Shown: positions 1 to 11,001 of the stretch, one piece after another
Position numbering within the stretch: the stretch's first letter is position 1
Layout of the letters: every line of letters starts with the position of its first letter
NCBI RefSeq assembly: GCF_036850765.1
Contig: NC_089490.1
Span: 132,336,522-132,400,521 of the forward strand
Source: Saccopteryx bilineata
Lineage: Eukaryota > Chordata > Mammalia > Chiroptera > Emballonuridae
Direction of reading: 5' to 3'
DNA: 64,000 nt
Notes under the pieces: model-generated
What the model saw: only the letters and a program-made list of their open reading frames with translations
Told to the model about the DNA's origin: nothing
The model's database searches: none
Position numbers and translations under genes: made by a program

Positions 1-458
1 TCTCTGCAATTTCTTCTTTGATTCATGAGTTATATATGTGAGTTGTTTACTTTCTTAGATTTGTAGATTTTTCTGTTCTCTTCCTGTAATTGATGATCTA
101 TAATGTATGTTCTATATTTCCAATTCTCCTAAAATTGTTATGATTTATTTAATGACCAGAATATACTCTATCTTTAGTAATGTTCCATGTTCACTTCATA
201 GAATGTGTATTACAATTTTGTTGGGTAGAAAGTTCTATAAACTATGTCAAGGTGTTTGAAAGCATTATCTAGACCTTTTATATTCTTGTTTATTTTCTTT
301 ACTTTAGAGTAGTGTTGAAGTCTTCAACTATAATAGTGGATTTGTCTTTTTTTTTTAAATATATTCCTATTCATTCTTGTTTATGTTTTCTGAAGCTCCA
401 TGATTCAGTGTGTACACTTTTAGGACTCTAATAGCTTCTTAAAAAGTAACTATGTAGT
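1..458 (-). repeat. Ancient L1 fragment (ORF2 endonuclease part), left piece
   Basis: Read on the minus strand, this AT-rich stretch matches by eye the start of L1 ORF2. Blocks such as the plus-strand 'gaagtcttcaactataat' around 319-336 line up in order with the same part of the young full-length L1 at 8.9-9.7 kb. It is full of stops and much more diverged than that copy, so it is an old mammalian L1M-type insertion. It continues after the SINE at 459-870. The subfamily cannot be named without alignment. Confidence 0.7.
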
Positions 459-870
459 GGCCCTGGCCGGTTGGCTCAGCGGTAGATCGTCGGCCTGGCG
501 TGCAGGGGACCCGGGTTCAATTCCCGGCCAGAGCACATAGGAGAAGCGCCCATTTGCTTCTCCACACCCCCCCCCTCCTTCCTCTCTGCCTCTCTCCTCC
601 CCTCCCACAGCCAAGGCTCCATTGGAGCAAAGATGGCCCGGGCACTGGGGATGGCTCCTTGGCCTCTGCCCCAGGCGCTAGAGTGGCTCTGGTCGCGGCA
701 GAGCGACACCCCAGAGGGGCAGAGCATCGCCCCCTGGTGGGCAGAGCGTCGCCCCTGGTGGGCGTGCCGGGTGGATCCCGGCCGGGCGCATGCGGGAGTC
801 TGTCTGACTTTCTCTCCCCGTTTCCAGCTTCAGAAAAAAGTTTTAAAATAAAAGAAAATTAAAAAAAAAA
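459..870 (+). mobile_element. Family A SINE (Rhin-1-like), full length
   Basis: Begins with a tRNA-like head (A box TGGCTCAGCGGTAG, B box GGTTCAATTCC), followed by a pyrimidine stretch, a G+C-rich body and an A-rich tail. It is flanked by a perfect 18-bp target duplication, AAAAAGTAACTATGTAGT, at 441-458 and 868-885. It is CpG-rich and only lightly mutated, so it is relatively young. It interrupts an ancient L1. Family name is by recall and should be checked against a repeat library. Confidence 0.93.
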
Positions 871-885
871 AAGTAACTATGTAGT

Positions 886-2150
886 ATTTCACTTTATCCC
901 TGGCTGAAAGCTACTTTTTCTGACATTAATGTAACTCCTCCAGCTTTGCTTTGATTAGTACTGTATTTGCCTAGTATATCTTTTTTTATCCTTTCACTTG
1001 TAACATTTCTGTGTATTTATATTTAAAGTTGGTTTTTTATAAACAGCAAATAGTTAGGTCTTGCTTTTTAGCCAATCTGATAATTTATGCCTTTTAATTG
1101 GTTTGCTTAGTCTTTATTTTTATATAATTATTGAGATATTCCAATTAAAGTCTACTACCTTGCTAGCTTTTTCTACCTATTCCAGCTGCAGTTTTTCCTC
1201 CCTTGCATCTTTCTTCTTTTAGATTCATTGAGTATTTTTTATTATTTCAATGTATACTCATTATTGACTTATTATTTATGCTTCTTTAAAAATTTTAATG
1301 GACACTCTAGCATATATCATATACATCTTTAATTAATCACATTCTTTATTAAAGAATAATCATATTCTTTATTAAAAATAATTATTCTTTAAATACTATT
1401 ATATAGGTTAACTGTAATATAAGGACCCTACAACAATATACTCCCAATTCCTTTCTTTCGTACTTTGTGCTAATGTGGCCATATATATTTACTTTTACAA
1501 ATGATATAAATACACAGTTGATTGCTACTATCTTTGCTTCAGTCAGTTATATTTAGAATAATTTAAAAAATTACACAATGATTTTATATTTACATTTATT
1601 TATTTCATTGCCATTGTTCTTTTTTCTCTTTTCAGTATAGATTCAAATTTCTTCTTGAACACATAATTTTCTTTCACATTTCTTATAGCACAAGACTGTT
1701 GGCAATACATTCCTTTAATTTTAATTTGTCTGAGGGCATATTCATTTCTTCTTCATTTTTGAAAGATATTTTCTATGGATATAGAATTCTGGAGTGACGT
1801 TTTTGTCAGCACTTTAAAGAAATCATATTTTTGTCTTCTAGTATGCATTGTTTCTAATAAGAACTCTGCTGTAATTTTTATCTTTTTTTCTCTGTGTGTA
1901 ATGTGTATTTTTTCCCTCTGGATGTGTTCACAATTTTCTCTTTGTCTTTAGTTATTAGCAGTTTTTGTCGTGTTTTATTGTGGTTACTGGGCTTGGTTTT
2001 CTACAGCATTTTAGAGTTGACAGGATTTGTTGCCCTTTCCCCATCAGCTTCAGGCTTTTGTTCCATTGGAAATATAAAGGAGAAGGATGCAGGTGGGATT
2101 TTATGCCTTCCCACTACTTCCCCCAGGTCTATACAAGGAAGGACACTTTA
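886..2150 (-). repeat. Ancient L1 fragment, right piece (ORF2 start, linker, ORF1 region)
   Basis: Continuation of the L1 interrupted at 459. In minus orientation it runs from the endonuclease region (about 890-1110), through an AT-rich linker, into sequence resembling the ORF1 C-terminal region (about 1720-1990). The order matches the young L1 at 9.5-10.4 kb. All frames are broken. The right boundary is approximate. Confidence 0.65.
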
Positions 2151-3483
2151 TCAGGATCCTGTTTTGAGGCACTATTTCTTTGGATAGCCTATCTGAAGAT
2201 ACAACAGGATGTACAAACTGATACACCTGTCAAACAATCAGCTGAGTCTTATCATGGCTTATACTAAGTCAATGGCCAGTGTACTAACACCTCACCTTTC
2301 ATTACTTGCTGCCTTCTCCATCTTACTCCCCCTTTTCCTCATTCTTTCTGACCTGGGAGTGGACCTTCCAAATAAAGCACTAGCATTTAATCTTTGCATC
2401 AATCTCCATTTTATAGGGAATAGAGACAGGTACTTTGCTCACTAATTTTCAGCTTTCTTCTTTTAGAAAAGAAGTATGTAAGGTTGTAAATTTTCTTCTA
2501 AGTACTGTTTTGGCTGCATCCTACAAGTTTGTATATGTTTAATTTTTTTTTTATGGTTCAGTGCTCAGTAGACACTTTTCTTTCCAACAGTCAAGATTCA
2601 GACTGAGACTAATCCTAGACATCTACCTTTTCATTGAATACCCAGCCCTTTCAGAGTTCCAAGTTTCATGCGGGGATCTTGGTTTACATTCTGCCCCAAT
2701 CTTACACAGTCTCAAGGACTCATCTTCTAACCCTATTGGGTTCCTAAAACCCATAACTCTTGAAAATCAAGAACAACCAATGCCCACAAGGGAGCTTTAG
2801 GTCAGTGTTATATTAATATTCTGTTTTTAGCTACCTCCTGTTGCTGGGCCTTGGAAAATTTTTTGCTATCTTGCAACTTAGCCATGTACTTAAAAGGAGG
2901 CTTATTAAATTTTATTCATTATATGTAGGTGTTCTGTTATGGGAGGTTTTTCTGTATCTCTTGTCTGTCCTGTTACTGGAAGTGGAAGTCTACATGTGAT
3001 CTTAAACTCTCTTTAAGAGTATTATTTTTCTATCTTTTACCATAGAATAAAATCAAGTATTTCTTAGTGAAAATTTGGTAGTGAAAATTTTTAACACCTT
3101 GACCCATATGCATAGATGATACTGACCAATGAAAAGAATAAAACACATGACTTTCTAAATTATGAAAATTAGTTAAATATATAAAGATTGGCATTGCTCT
3201 GGTTTAAAAATATTTTATTATAATCTAAAAATGACATTCATTATTAATTTAGCATTCACTGAATCACATCTATTAAAAGTTTCATTCAAGAAGTAAGAGA
3301 TATATTTGAATTTTTAAATAATTCAAATGACAATGACTACCATTATGTAAAAATGACATGTTAAATACTAAAATGACAGCAACTCAGAAAAAAAATTTTA
3401 AAAAAGTTAAGGGCCATCAAAAATTTCACCATCCAGAAATAACCACCATTATTATTTGGCCAACACATTCTAAACATCTTTCT
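2151..3483. other. AT-rich intronic sequence, no gene seen
   Basis: Small open frames here have no recognisable domain or coding signature. The left part may still be decayed L1. Nothing else is visible. Confidence 0.5.
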
Positions 3484-3545
3484 AGATGGAAGAATGGATG
3501 AATAGATGGATGGGTAGATGGATATGAATGGATGGATGAATAGAA
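3484..3545. repeat. GATG/TGGA-type imperfect microsatellite
   Basis: Irregular tandem GATG/AATG units (for example GGATGGATGAATAG) directly before a family A SINE. The same motif class recurs at 5335-5462. Confidence 0.8.
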
Positions 3546-3562
3546 AAAGGAAATTAAAAATA

Positions 3563-3912
3563 GACCCTAGCCAGTTGGCTCAGTGGTAGAGTGTTGGCCT
3601 GGCATATGGATGTCCCAGGTTCGATTCCTAGTCAGAGCTCACTGGAGTAATGCCCATCTGCTTCTCCAACTTCCCCCTTTCTTTTCTCTTTATCTCTCTC
3701 TTCACCTCCCGCAGCCAAGGCCCCATTGGAGCAAAATTGGCCTGGGTGCTGAGGATGGCTCCATTTGCACCACAGCAATGCCCCAGATGGGCAGAGCATC
3801 ACCCCCTAGTGGGCATGCAGGGTGGATCCTGGTCGGGCGCATGTAGGAATCTGTCTCTCTGCCTCCCTGCATCTCACTTCAGAACAATACTAAATAAATA
3901 AATAAATAAATA
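3563..3912 (+). mobile_element. Family A SINE, diverged copy
   Basis: Head ACCCTAGCCAGTTGGCTCAG with B box GGTTCGATTCC, the family A body, and an (AAAT)n tail ending near 3912. It is clearly more mutated (CpG to TpG/CpA) than the copies at 459 and 13789, hence older. No confident target duplication. Confidence 0.88.
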
Positions 3913-4059
3913 GTGTCATACTTGCTTTTGTATTTTAAAATATTGTTTAATTTATTTAGCAGAAGAAAAAATACACTAAAACTAAATCTAAATCTAAGGA
4001 ATAATTTAATTCCAGGAAGTGTTTCTTCACTACAACAGATAGTAATCACTAAAAATATT

Positions 4060-4452
4060 CTTTTTTTTTTTTTTTTTTCCTGAAGCTGGAAATGGGGAGA
4101 GACAGTCAGACAGACTCCCGCATGCACCCGACCGGGATCCACCCGGCACGCCTATCAGGGGGCGACGCTCTGCCCACTAGGGGACGATGCTCTGCCCCTC
4201 TGGGGCGTCGCTCTGTTGCGACCAGAGCCACTCTAGCACCTGGGGCAGAGACGAAGGAGCCATCCCCAGCGCCCAGGCCATCTTTGCTCCAATGGAGCCT
4301 CAGCTGCTGGAGGGGAAGAGAGAGAGAGGAAGGAGAGGGGGAGGGGTGGAGAAACAGACGGGCGCCTCTCCTGTGTGCCCTGGCCGGGAATCGAACCCGG
4401 GACTTCTGCACGCCGGGCTGACGCTCTACCACTGAGCCAACCAGCCAGGGCC
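4060..4452 (-). mobile_element. Family A SINE, minus orientation
   Basis: Poly(T) at 4060-4078 is the tail of a reversed family A element. The tRNA-like head ends with AACCAGCCAGGGCC at 4452. Flanking ATATTCTTTT at the left junction and at about 4458-4468 is a likely target duplication. Confidence 0.92.
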
Positions 4453-4489
4453 TACAGATATTCTTTTAAAGTTAAGAAAAAGAATCATT

Positions 4490-4819
4490 GCCTGACTGGG
4501 TGGTGGCACAGTGGATAGAGTGTCAGACTGGGACGGGACCCAGGCTCAAAACCCTGAGGTTGCCAGCTTGAGCGCAGGCTCATCTGGTTTGAGCAAGGCT
4601 TACCAGCTTGAGCCCAAGGTTGCTGGATTGAACAAGGGGTCACTCAGTCTGCTGTAGCCCCCCCCCCCACCGTTAAGGCACATATGAGAAAGAAATCAAT
4701 GAACAACTAAGGTGCCACAACGAAAAATTGATGCTTCTCATCTATCTCCCTAACTCTCTGTCTGTCTCTATCTGTTCCTCTCTCTGTCTCTGTCACAAAA
4801 AAAAAAGAAAGAAAATAAA
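4490..4819 (+). mobile_element. Family B SINE
   Basis: Starts GCCTGACTGGGTGGTGGCAC, with the repeated 'gcttgagc' body and a (CTGT/TCTC)n plus A-rich tail. A near-identical duplication (GAAAAAGAATCAT before, GAAAAAAGATCAT after) marks the ends. A poly(C) run of ten lies inside at about 4659. Confidence 0.9.
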
Positions 4820-4832
4820 GAAAAAAGATCAT

Positions 4833-5590
4833 AAAATATTACTAAACATACTTTTTTTGCTAGGATAGGCCAGACTCAAATTTTGTGTGAAATAGTCTAA
4901 TGTTAAAATTTAGCAACTTATGCATTGTTTTATAAATACGGGATTGGCCAAATAAAACCCATCTGTAGGCCCCAGGCCCAGGCTGTAAAACTTGAGAATC
5001 AGGAACATGTCACTCATAGATAAATTATTGTCAACTCAAAATCTTAGAAAAATTTCAGCTCTCAGAATTGTCCTTCATTTTGTCTCAGTTTTAGAGTCCA
5101 GTCTTAAAAGATCTTTACATATGAAATTGCCTTTTGTTTTTAATGCCCTATTGCCCAGTTGTTGAAACAACTACCATAGCAATAGGAAATAAAAGAATGC
5201 TAACATATCAAAGCTATTTGTGACCTGTTCCTTTGTCAGGAATGAACTGGCTGCTTGGCTTGTGTGAATCCCATATCACTGGAAAGAATTAAATAAAGAC
5301 TGCATATCCACAATGTGAAATAATGGTTTGGGATCGAAGCATCAGATGGGTAGATGAATGGATTGGGTGGATGGATAGATGAGTGGATGTATAGATAGAT
5401 GGATGGATGAGTGGGTGGATGGATGAGTGGATGAATGGTTGGGTGGGTGGATGGATTGACGCAAGGATATTTATGATCCCTTTTGGTCATAGTTTTCCTT
5501 CCAATAAGGAGTAGGAACATGGAGACAGAAAGTTTGAGAGGGTAGCTTTGGGAAAGGAAAGACAAAAGGAAGCTAAATATTTGTTTTTAC
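4833..5590. other. Unique sequence with a TGGA microsatellite
   Basis: No gene seen. 5335-5462 is an irregular (GGAT/GTGG)n array. Open frames across it are low-complexity and not credible genes. Confidence 0.6.
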
Positions 5591-5603
5591 CTTCTTAATT
5601 TTT

Positions 5604-5850
5604 TTTTTTCTTTATAATTTTATTTTTTTAATGGGGTGACATCAATAAATCAGGATACATATATTCAAAGATAACAAGTCCAGGTTATCTTGTCGTTCAA
5701 TTATGTTGCATACCCACCACCCAAAGTCAGATTGTCCTCTGTCACCTTCTATCTTGTTTTCTTTGTGCCCCTCCCACCCCCTATCCCTCTCCCATTCCCC
5801 CCTCCCCCCCGTAACCACCACACTCTTATCAATGTCTCTTAGTTTCACTA
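5604..5850 (-). terminator. L1 3'UTR and poly(A) tail
   Basis: On the minus strand, sequence after the ORF2 stop includes a purine-rich stretch (complement of the C/T-rich tract at 5760-5812). It ends with CATTAAAAAAATAAAATT, holding an AATAAA-type polyadenylation signal, then the A-rich tail, which merges into the target duplication. Confidence 0.8.
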
Positions 5851-8800
5851 TTATGTCCCACCTACGTATGGAATAATACAGTTCCTGTTTTTTTCTGATT
5901 TACTTATTTCGCTTCGTATCATGTTATCAAGATCCCACCATTTTGCTGTAAATGTTCCGATGTCATCATTTCTTATGGCTGAGTAGTATTCCATAGTGTA
6001 TATGTGCCACATCTTCTTTATCCAGTCATCTATTGATGGGCTTTTTGGTTGTTTCCATGTCCTGGCCACTGTGAACAATGCTGCAATAAACATGGGGCTG
6101 CATGTGTCTTTACGTATCAATGTTTCTGAGTTTTGGGGATATATACCCAGTAGAGGGATTGCTGGGTCATAAGGTAGTTCTATTTTCAGTTTTTTGAGGA
6201 ACCACCATACTTTCTTCCATAATGGTTGTACTACTTTACATTCCCACCAACAGTGTATGAGGGTTCCTTTTTCTCCACAGCCTCTCCAACATTTGCTATT
6301 ACCTGACTTGCTAATAACAGCTAATCGAACAGGTGTGAGGTGGTATCTCATTGCCGTTTTGATTTGCATTTCTCTAATAGCTAAAGAAGATGAGCATCTT
6401 TTCATATATCTGTTGGCCATTTGTATTTCTTCCTGTGAGAAGTGTCTATTCATATCCTCTTCCCATTTTTTTATTGGATTGTTTGTTTGTTTGTTGTTGA
6501 GTTTTATGAGTTCTTTGTATATTTTGGATATTAGGCCCTTATCTGAGCTGTTGTTTGAAAATATCATTTCCCATTTAGTTGGCTTTCTGTTTATTTTGTT
6601 ATCAGTTTCCCTTGCTGAGCAAAAACTTCTTAGTCTGATGTAGTCCCATTCATTAATTTTTGCCTTCACTTCTCTTGCCATTGGAGTCAAATTCATAAAA
6701 TGCTCTTTAAAACCCAGGTCCATGAGTTGAGTACCTATGTCTTCTTCTATGTACTTAATTGTTTCAGGTCTTATGTTTAGATCTTTGATCCATTTTGAGT
6801 TAATTTTTGTACAGGGGGAGAGACTGTAGTCCAGTTTCATTCTTTTGCATGTGGCTTTCCAGTTTTCCCAGCACCATTTATTGAAGAGGCTTTCTTTTCT
6901 CCATTGTGTGTTGTTGGCCCCTTTATCAAAAATTATTTGACTATATATATGTGGTTTTATTTCTGGACTTTCTATTCTGTTCCATTGGTCTGAGTGTCTA
7001 TTTTTCTGCCAATACCATGCTGTTTTGATTGTCGTGGCCCTATAATAGAGTTTGAAGTCAGGTATTGTTATGCCCCCAGCTTCATTCTTTTTCTTTAGGA
7101 TTGCTTTGGCTATTCGGGGTTTTTTATAGTTCCATATAAATCTGATGATTTTTTGCTCTATTTCTTTAAAAAATGTCATTGGAATTTTGATGGGAATTGC
7201 ATTAAATTTGTATATTGCTTTGGGTAATATAGCCATCTTGATTATATTTATTCTTCCTAGCCAAGAATAAGGTATATTCTTCCATCTCATTATATCTTTT
7301 TCGATTTCCCTTAACAATGGTTTATAGTTTTCATTATATAAGTCCTTTACATTCTTTGTTATGTTTATTCCTAAGTATTTTATTTTTTTTGTTGCAATCG
7401 TGAAGGGGATTATTCTTTTGAGTTCCTTCTCAGTTGTTTCATTGTTGGCATATAGAAAGGCTATTGACTTCTGTATGTTAATTTTGTATCCTGCGACCTT
7501 ACTGTATTGGCTTATTGTTTCTAGTAGTCTTTTTGTGGATTCTTTGGGGTTTTCGATGTATAGGATCATATCATCTGCAAAAAGTGATACCTTTACTTCT
7601 TCTTTTCCGATATGGATGCCTTTTATTTCTTTGTCTTGTCTGATTGCTCTGGCTAGAACCTCTAGTACCACATTAAATAAGAGTGGAGAGAGTGGACAAC
7701 CCTGTCTTGTTCCTGATTTAAGGGGGAAAGCCTTCAGTTTAGTGCCATTTAATATGATGTTAGCTGATGGTTTATCATATATGGCCTTTATCATGTTGAG
7801 ATATTTTCCTTCTATACCCATTTTGTTGAGAGTCTTAAACATAAAATTGTGTTGTATTTTATCGAAAGCCTTTTCTGCGTCTATTGATAAGATCATGTGG
7901 TTTTTGTTCTTTGTTTTGTTGATATGGTGTATTACATTAACCGTTTTACGTATGTTGAACCATCCTTGAGATTCTGGGATGAATCCCACTTGATCATGAT
8001 GTATTATTTTTTTAATATGTTGTTGTATTCGATTTGCTAGTATTTTGTTTAGTATTTTAGCATCTGTATTCATTAGAGATATTGGTCTGTAGTTTTCTTT
8101 TTTTGTGCCATCCTTGCCTGGTTTTGGTATGAGGGTTATGTTGGCCTCATAAAATGTGTTTGGAAGTATTGCTTCTTCTTCAATTTTTTGGAAGACTTTG
8201 AGTAGAATAGGAACCAAGTCTTCTTTGAATGTTTGATAAAATTCGCTGGTATAGCCGTCAGGGCCTGGACTTTTATTTTTGGGGAGGTTTTTAATGGTTT
8301 TTTCTATTTCTTCTCTACTGATAGGTCTGTTTAGGCTTTCTGCTTCTTCTTGACTCAGTCTAGGAAGGTTGTATTGTTCTAGGAATTTATCCATTTCTTC
8401 TAGGTTGTTGAATTTAGTGGCATAAAGTTTTTCATAGTATTCTACAATAATTCTTTGTATATCTACGGTGTCCGTGGTGATTTCTCCTCTTTCATTTTGG
8501 ATTTTGTTTATATGAGTTCTTTCTCTTTTTTCCTTGGTAAGTCTTGCCAAGGGTTTGTCAATTTTGTTGATCTTTTCAAAGAACCAGCTCCTTGTTCTAT
8601 TAATTTTTTCTATAGTTTTTCTGTTCTCTAATTCATTTATTTCTGCTCTGATTTTTATTATCTCCTTTCTTCGGCTGGTTTTGGGTTGTCTTTGTTCTTC
8701 TTTTTCTAGTTCCTTAAGGTGGGAAGTTAAGTGGTTCACTTGGGCTCTCTCTTGTTTGTTCATATATGCCTGAAGCGATATGAACTTCCCTCTTATCACT

Positions 8801-9678
8801 GCTTTTGCTGCATCCCATAGATTCTGATATGTCGTATTGTCATTTTCATTAGTCTGTATATATCTTTTGATCTCTGCACTTATTTCTTCTTTGACCCATT
8901 CATTTTTTAAAAGTATGTTGTTTAGTTTCCACATTTTTGTGGGATTTTTTTCCTCTTTTTTGCAGTTGAATTCTAGTTTCAAGTCTTTATGATCAGAAAA
9001 TATGCTTGGTACAACTTCAATTTTTCTGAATTTGCTGATATTGTTTTTGTGGCCCAACATATGGTCAATTCTTGAGAATGATCCATGTACACTGGAGAAA
9101 AATGTATACTCAGTCACTTTGGGATGAAATGTCCTGTAGATGTCTATCATATCCAGGTGCTCTAGTGTTTTGTTTAAGGCCACTATGTCTTTGTTGATTC
9201 TCTGTTTGGATGACCAATCTAGAGCCGTCAGCGGTGTATTGAGGTCTCCAAGTATGATTGTATTTTTGTCAGTTTTTGTTTTAAGATCAATAGGTAGCTG
9301 TCTTATATATTTTGGTGCTCCTTGGTTTGGTGCATATATATTAAGAATTGTTATTTCTTCTTGATTCAGTGTCCCCTTAGCCATTATGAAATGGCCATTT
9401 TTGTCTCTAAGTACTTTTCCTGTCTTGTAGTCAGCATTATCCGATATGAGTATTGCTACACCTGCTTTTTTTTGGATGATATTTGCTTGGAGTATTGTTT
9501 TCCAGCCTTTCACTTTGAATTTGTTTTTATCCTTGTTACTTAGATGAGTTTCCTGTAGGCAGCATACAGTTGGATTTTCTTTTTTAATCCATTCTGCTAC
9601 TCTGTGCCTTTTTATTGGTGAGTTTAATCCGTTTACATTTAGTGTAATTATTGATACTTGTGAGTTCCCTATTGCCAT
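5851..9678 (-). CDS. L1 ORF2 protein: endonuclease and reverse transcriptase
   Basis: 1275-aa open frame, the normal length for mammalian L1 ORF2p. It encodes the enzyme for target-primed reverse transcription, acting in the cytoplasmic RNP and at nuclear target DNA. Visible domains: apurinic-type endonuclease, residues about 1-235, with early [12 protein letters not shown] near 145 and the terminal SDH near 228; reverse transcriptase, with GFIP and [10 protein letters not shown] motifs and the catalytic FADD near residue 700; C-terminal zinc knuckle C-x3-C-x7-H-x4-C near residues 1130-1147. No internal stop or frameshift. Start chosen at MAIGNSQ because it places the endonuclease at the N-terminus as in other L1s. 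Residues next to motifs differ from the common mammalian form (GDLN, and GFIPESQ), which may or may not matter. Translation probably depends on reinitiation after ORF1. Confidence 0.96.
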   Translation of the reverse strand: MAIGNSQVSIITLNVNGLNSPIKRHRVAEWIKKENPTVCCLQETHLSNKDKNKFKVKGWKTILQANIIQKKAGVAILISDNADYKTGKVLRDKNGHFIMAKGTLNQEEITILNIYAPNQGAPKYIRQLPIDLKTKTDKNTIILGDLNTPLTALDWSSKQRINKDIVALNKTLEHLDMIDIYRTFHPKVTEYTFFSSVHGSFSRIDHMLGHKNNISKFRKIEVVPSIFSDHKDLKLEFNCKKEEKNPTKMWKLNNILLKNEWVKEEISAEIKRYIQTNENDNTTYQNLWDAAKAVIRGKFISLQAYMNKQERAQVNHLTSHLKELEKEEQRQPKTSRRKEIIKIRAEINELENRKTIEKINRTRSWFFEKINKIDKPLARLTKEKRERTHINKIQNERGEITTDTVDIQRIIVEYYEKLYATKFNNLEEMDKFLEQYNLPRLSQEEAESLNRPISREEIEKTIKNLPKNKSPGPDGYTSEFYQTFKEDLVPILLKVFQKIEEEAILPNTFYEANITLIPKPGKDGTKKENYRPISLMNTDAKILNKILANRIQQHIKKIIHHDQVGFIPESQGWFNIRKTVNVIHHINKTKNKNHMILSIDAEKAFDKIQHNFMFKTLNKMGIEGKYLNMIKAIYDKPSANIILNGTKLKAFPLKSGTRQGCPLSPLLFNVVLEVLARAIRQDKEIKGIHIGKEEVKVSLFADDMILYIENPKESTKRLLETISQYSKVAGYKINIQKSIAFLYANNETTEKELKRIIPFTIATKKIKYLGINITKNVKDLYNENYKPLLREIEKDIMRWKNIPYSWLGRINIIKMAILPKAIYKFNAIPIKIPMTFFKEIEQKIIRFIWNYKKPRIAKAILKKKNEAGGITIPDFKLYYRATTIKTAWYWQKNRHSDQWNRIESPEIKPHIYSQIIFDKGANNTQWRKESLFNKWCWENWKATCKRMKLDYSLSPCTKINSKWIKDLNIRPETIKYIEEDIGTQLMDLGFKEHFMNLTPMAREVKAKINEWDYIRLRSFCSARETDNKINRKPTKWEMIFSNNSSDKGLISKIYKELIKLNNKQTNNPIKKWEEDMNRHFSQEEIQMANRYMKRCSSSLAIREMQIKTAMRYHLTPVRLAVISKSGNSKCWRGCGEKGTLIHCWWECKVVQPLWKKVWWFLKKLKIELPYDPAIPLLGIYPQNSETLIRKDTCSPMFIAALFTVARTWKQPKSPSIDDWIKKMWHIYTMEYYSAIRNDDIGTFTAKWWDLDNMIRSEISKSEKNRNCIIPYVGGT

Positions 9679-9981
9679 TTTATATCTTGCTTTCTGTTAG
9701 TTTCGTGTCTTGTTTGATCCTTCTCTTTCGTTTTTCTATCTTTTGTTTTTATTTGGTTGTATTCCATACATCTTTCCTCTGTTGCTATCTTTTTTATCTC
9801 ATGTGCTTCTGTGGTGGTTTTTTCAATGGTGGTTACCTTTGAGTAATGAAAAGGGTCCCTACCCTGTTCATTGTAGCGAACTATTTTGTGAGTACTTTTG
9901 CACTCCATCGTCCTTTGCTACTGTTAATCTCCGTCTTCTCCCCCTCTTTCTTTTTGTTGTTGTCACAGTTTAAATTTGGTT
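9679..9981 (-). other. L1 inter-ORF spacer (303 nt)
   Basis: Spacer between the ORF1 stop and the ORF2 start. It is several times longer than the roughly 60-nt spacer of human L1. A 79-codon open frame (9669-9908, lysine/glutamate-rich, no known domain) crosses it and overlaps the ORF2 start by 10 nt. It may be chance, or a leftover of an older ORF1-ORF2 arrangement. Confidence 0.7.
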
Positions 9982-11001
9982 TTATTGTGTTCTTCTTGGA
10001 GCTTTTACTTGTGGCTCTGTTTTTTTTTTGTTCTTTGTATCTGATTGGAGAACCCCCTTTAGTAATTCCTGGAGTGGGGGTTTTCTGATGATAAATTCCC
10101 TCATCTTTTCTGTATGTGTGAATGTTTTTATTTCTCCTTCGTATTTGAAGGATAGCTTTGATGGGTATAGTATTCGTGGCTGAAAGTTCCTCTCTTTCAG
10201 GACTTTAAATATTGGGGTCCACTCTCTTCTAGCTTGTAGAGTTTCTGCTGAGAAATCTGATGATAATCTAATGGGCCTTCCTTTATATGTTGTATTCTTC
10301 TTTTCCCTGGCTGCCTTGAGAATTTTTTCTTTGCTGTTGGTTTGTGTCAATTTCATTATGATATGCCTTGGAGTAGGTTTGTTGGGGTTAAGAAAACTTG
10401 GAGTTCTGTTTGCTTCTTGAACTTGAGGCTTTAGTTCTTTCCACAGGCTTGGGAAGTTCTCATCAATTATTTGTTTAAGTATGTTCTCCATTCCATTTTC
10501 TCTCTCTTCTCCCTCTGATATACCTATTATTCTTATGTTATTCTTTTTGATGGAGTCAGATAATTCTTGTAGGGCTATCTCATTTTTTTTAATTTTTGAG
10601 TCTCTTTCTTCTTCTCTCTGTTGTGCCTCAAGTTGCTTGTCTTCTATTTCACTAATCCTCTCTTCTATCTGACCTGTTCTATTAGCTAAGCTTGTTACTT
10701 CGTTTTTCAGCTCGTGAATTGAGTTTTTCATCTCTGTTTGATTTGTTTTTATAGTTTCAATTTCCTTGGACATATATTCTTTGTGTTCATGGAGTTGTTT
10801 TCTGATTTCCCTATATTGCCTTTCTGTGTTTTCTTGTATATCTCGGAGGATTTTTAGGATTTCTATCTTGAATTCTCTGTCATTTAGCTCCAAGGTTTCC
10901 AATATATTAAATTTTTTCTCCATAGATTTTTCCTCATCTAGCTGTGTTACCTCTCTTTCTTTTGTATCCATGATATTCGATTTTCTCTTCCTTAATGGCA
11001 T
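9982..11001 (-). CDS. L1 ORF1 protein: trimeric RNA-binding nucleic-acid chaperone
   Basis: 339-aa open frame, the usual length for L1 ORF1p, which coats L1 RNA as a trimer in the cytoplasmic RNP. Residues about 30-150 are a heptad-rich charged coiled coil (KEIETIKTNQTEMKNSIHEL and following). About 155-250 is the RNA-recognition fold, starting at NNIRIIGISEGEE. The rest is the C-terminal domain, with REWTPIFKVLKERNF. It ends in a basic tail. The first methionine is 11001; a second (MDTKERE) lies ten residues downstream and could be used. No stops or frameshifts. Confidence 0.95.
   Translation of the reverse strand: MPLRKRKSNIMDTKEREVTQLDEEKSMEKKFNILETLELNDREFKIEILKILRDIQENTERQYREIRKQLHEHKEYMSKEIETIKTNQTEMKNSIHELKNEVTSLANRTGQIEERISEIEDKQLEAQQREEERDSKIKKNEIALQELSDSIKKNNIRIIGISEGEERENGMENILKQIIDENFPSLWKELKPQVQEANRTPSFLNPNKPTPRHIIMKLTQTNSKEKILKAAREKKNTTYKGRPIRLSSDFSAETLQARREWTPIFKVLKERNFQPRILYPSKLSFKYEGEIKTFTHTEKMREFIIRKPPLQELLKGVLQSDTKNKKKTEPQVKAPRRTQ

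Noticed and set aside
465..540. tRNA-like sequences with A and B boxes (also at 3565, 4380, 13795, 24320, 27815)
   Set aside because: They are the heads of SINEs with A-rich tails and target duplications, not tRNA genes.
5236..5565. 109-codon minus-strand frame
   Set aside because: Its middle is the translation of a TGGA microsatellite (repeating HPSTHP-like).
7361..7969. 202-codon plus-strand frame inside the L1
   Set aside because: Shadow of the L1 ORF2 on the minus strand.
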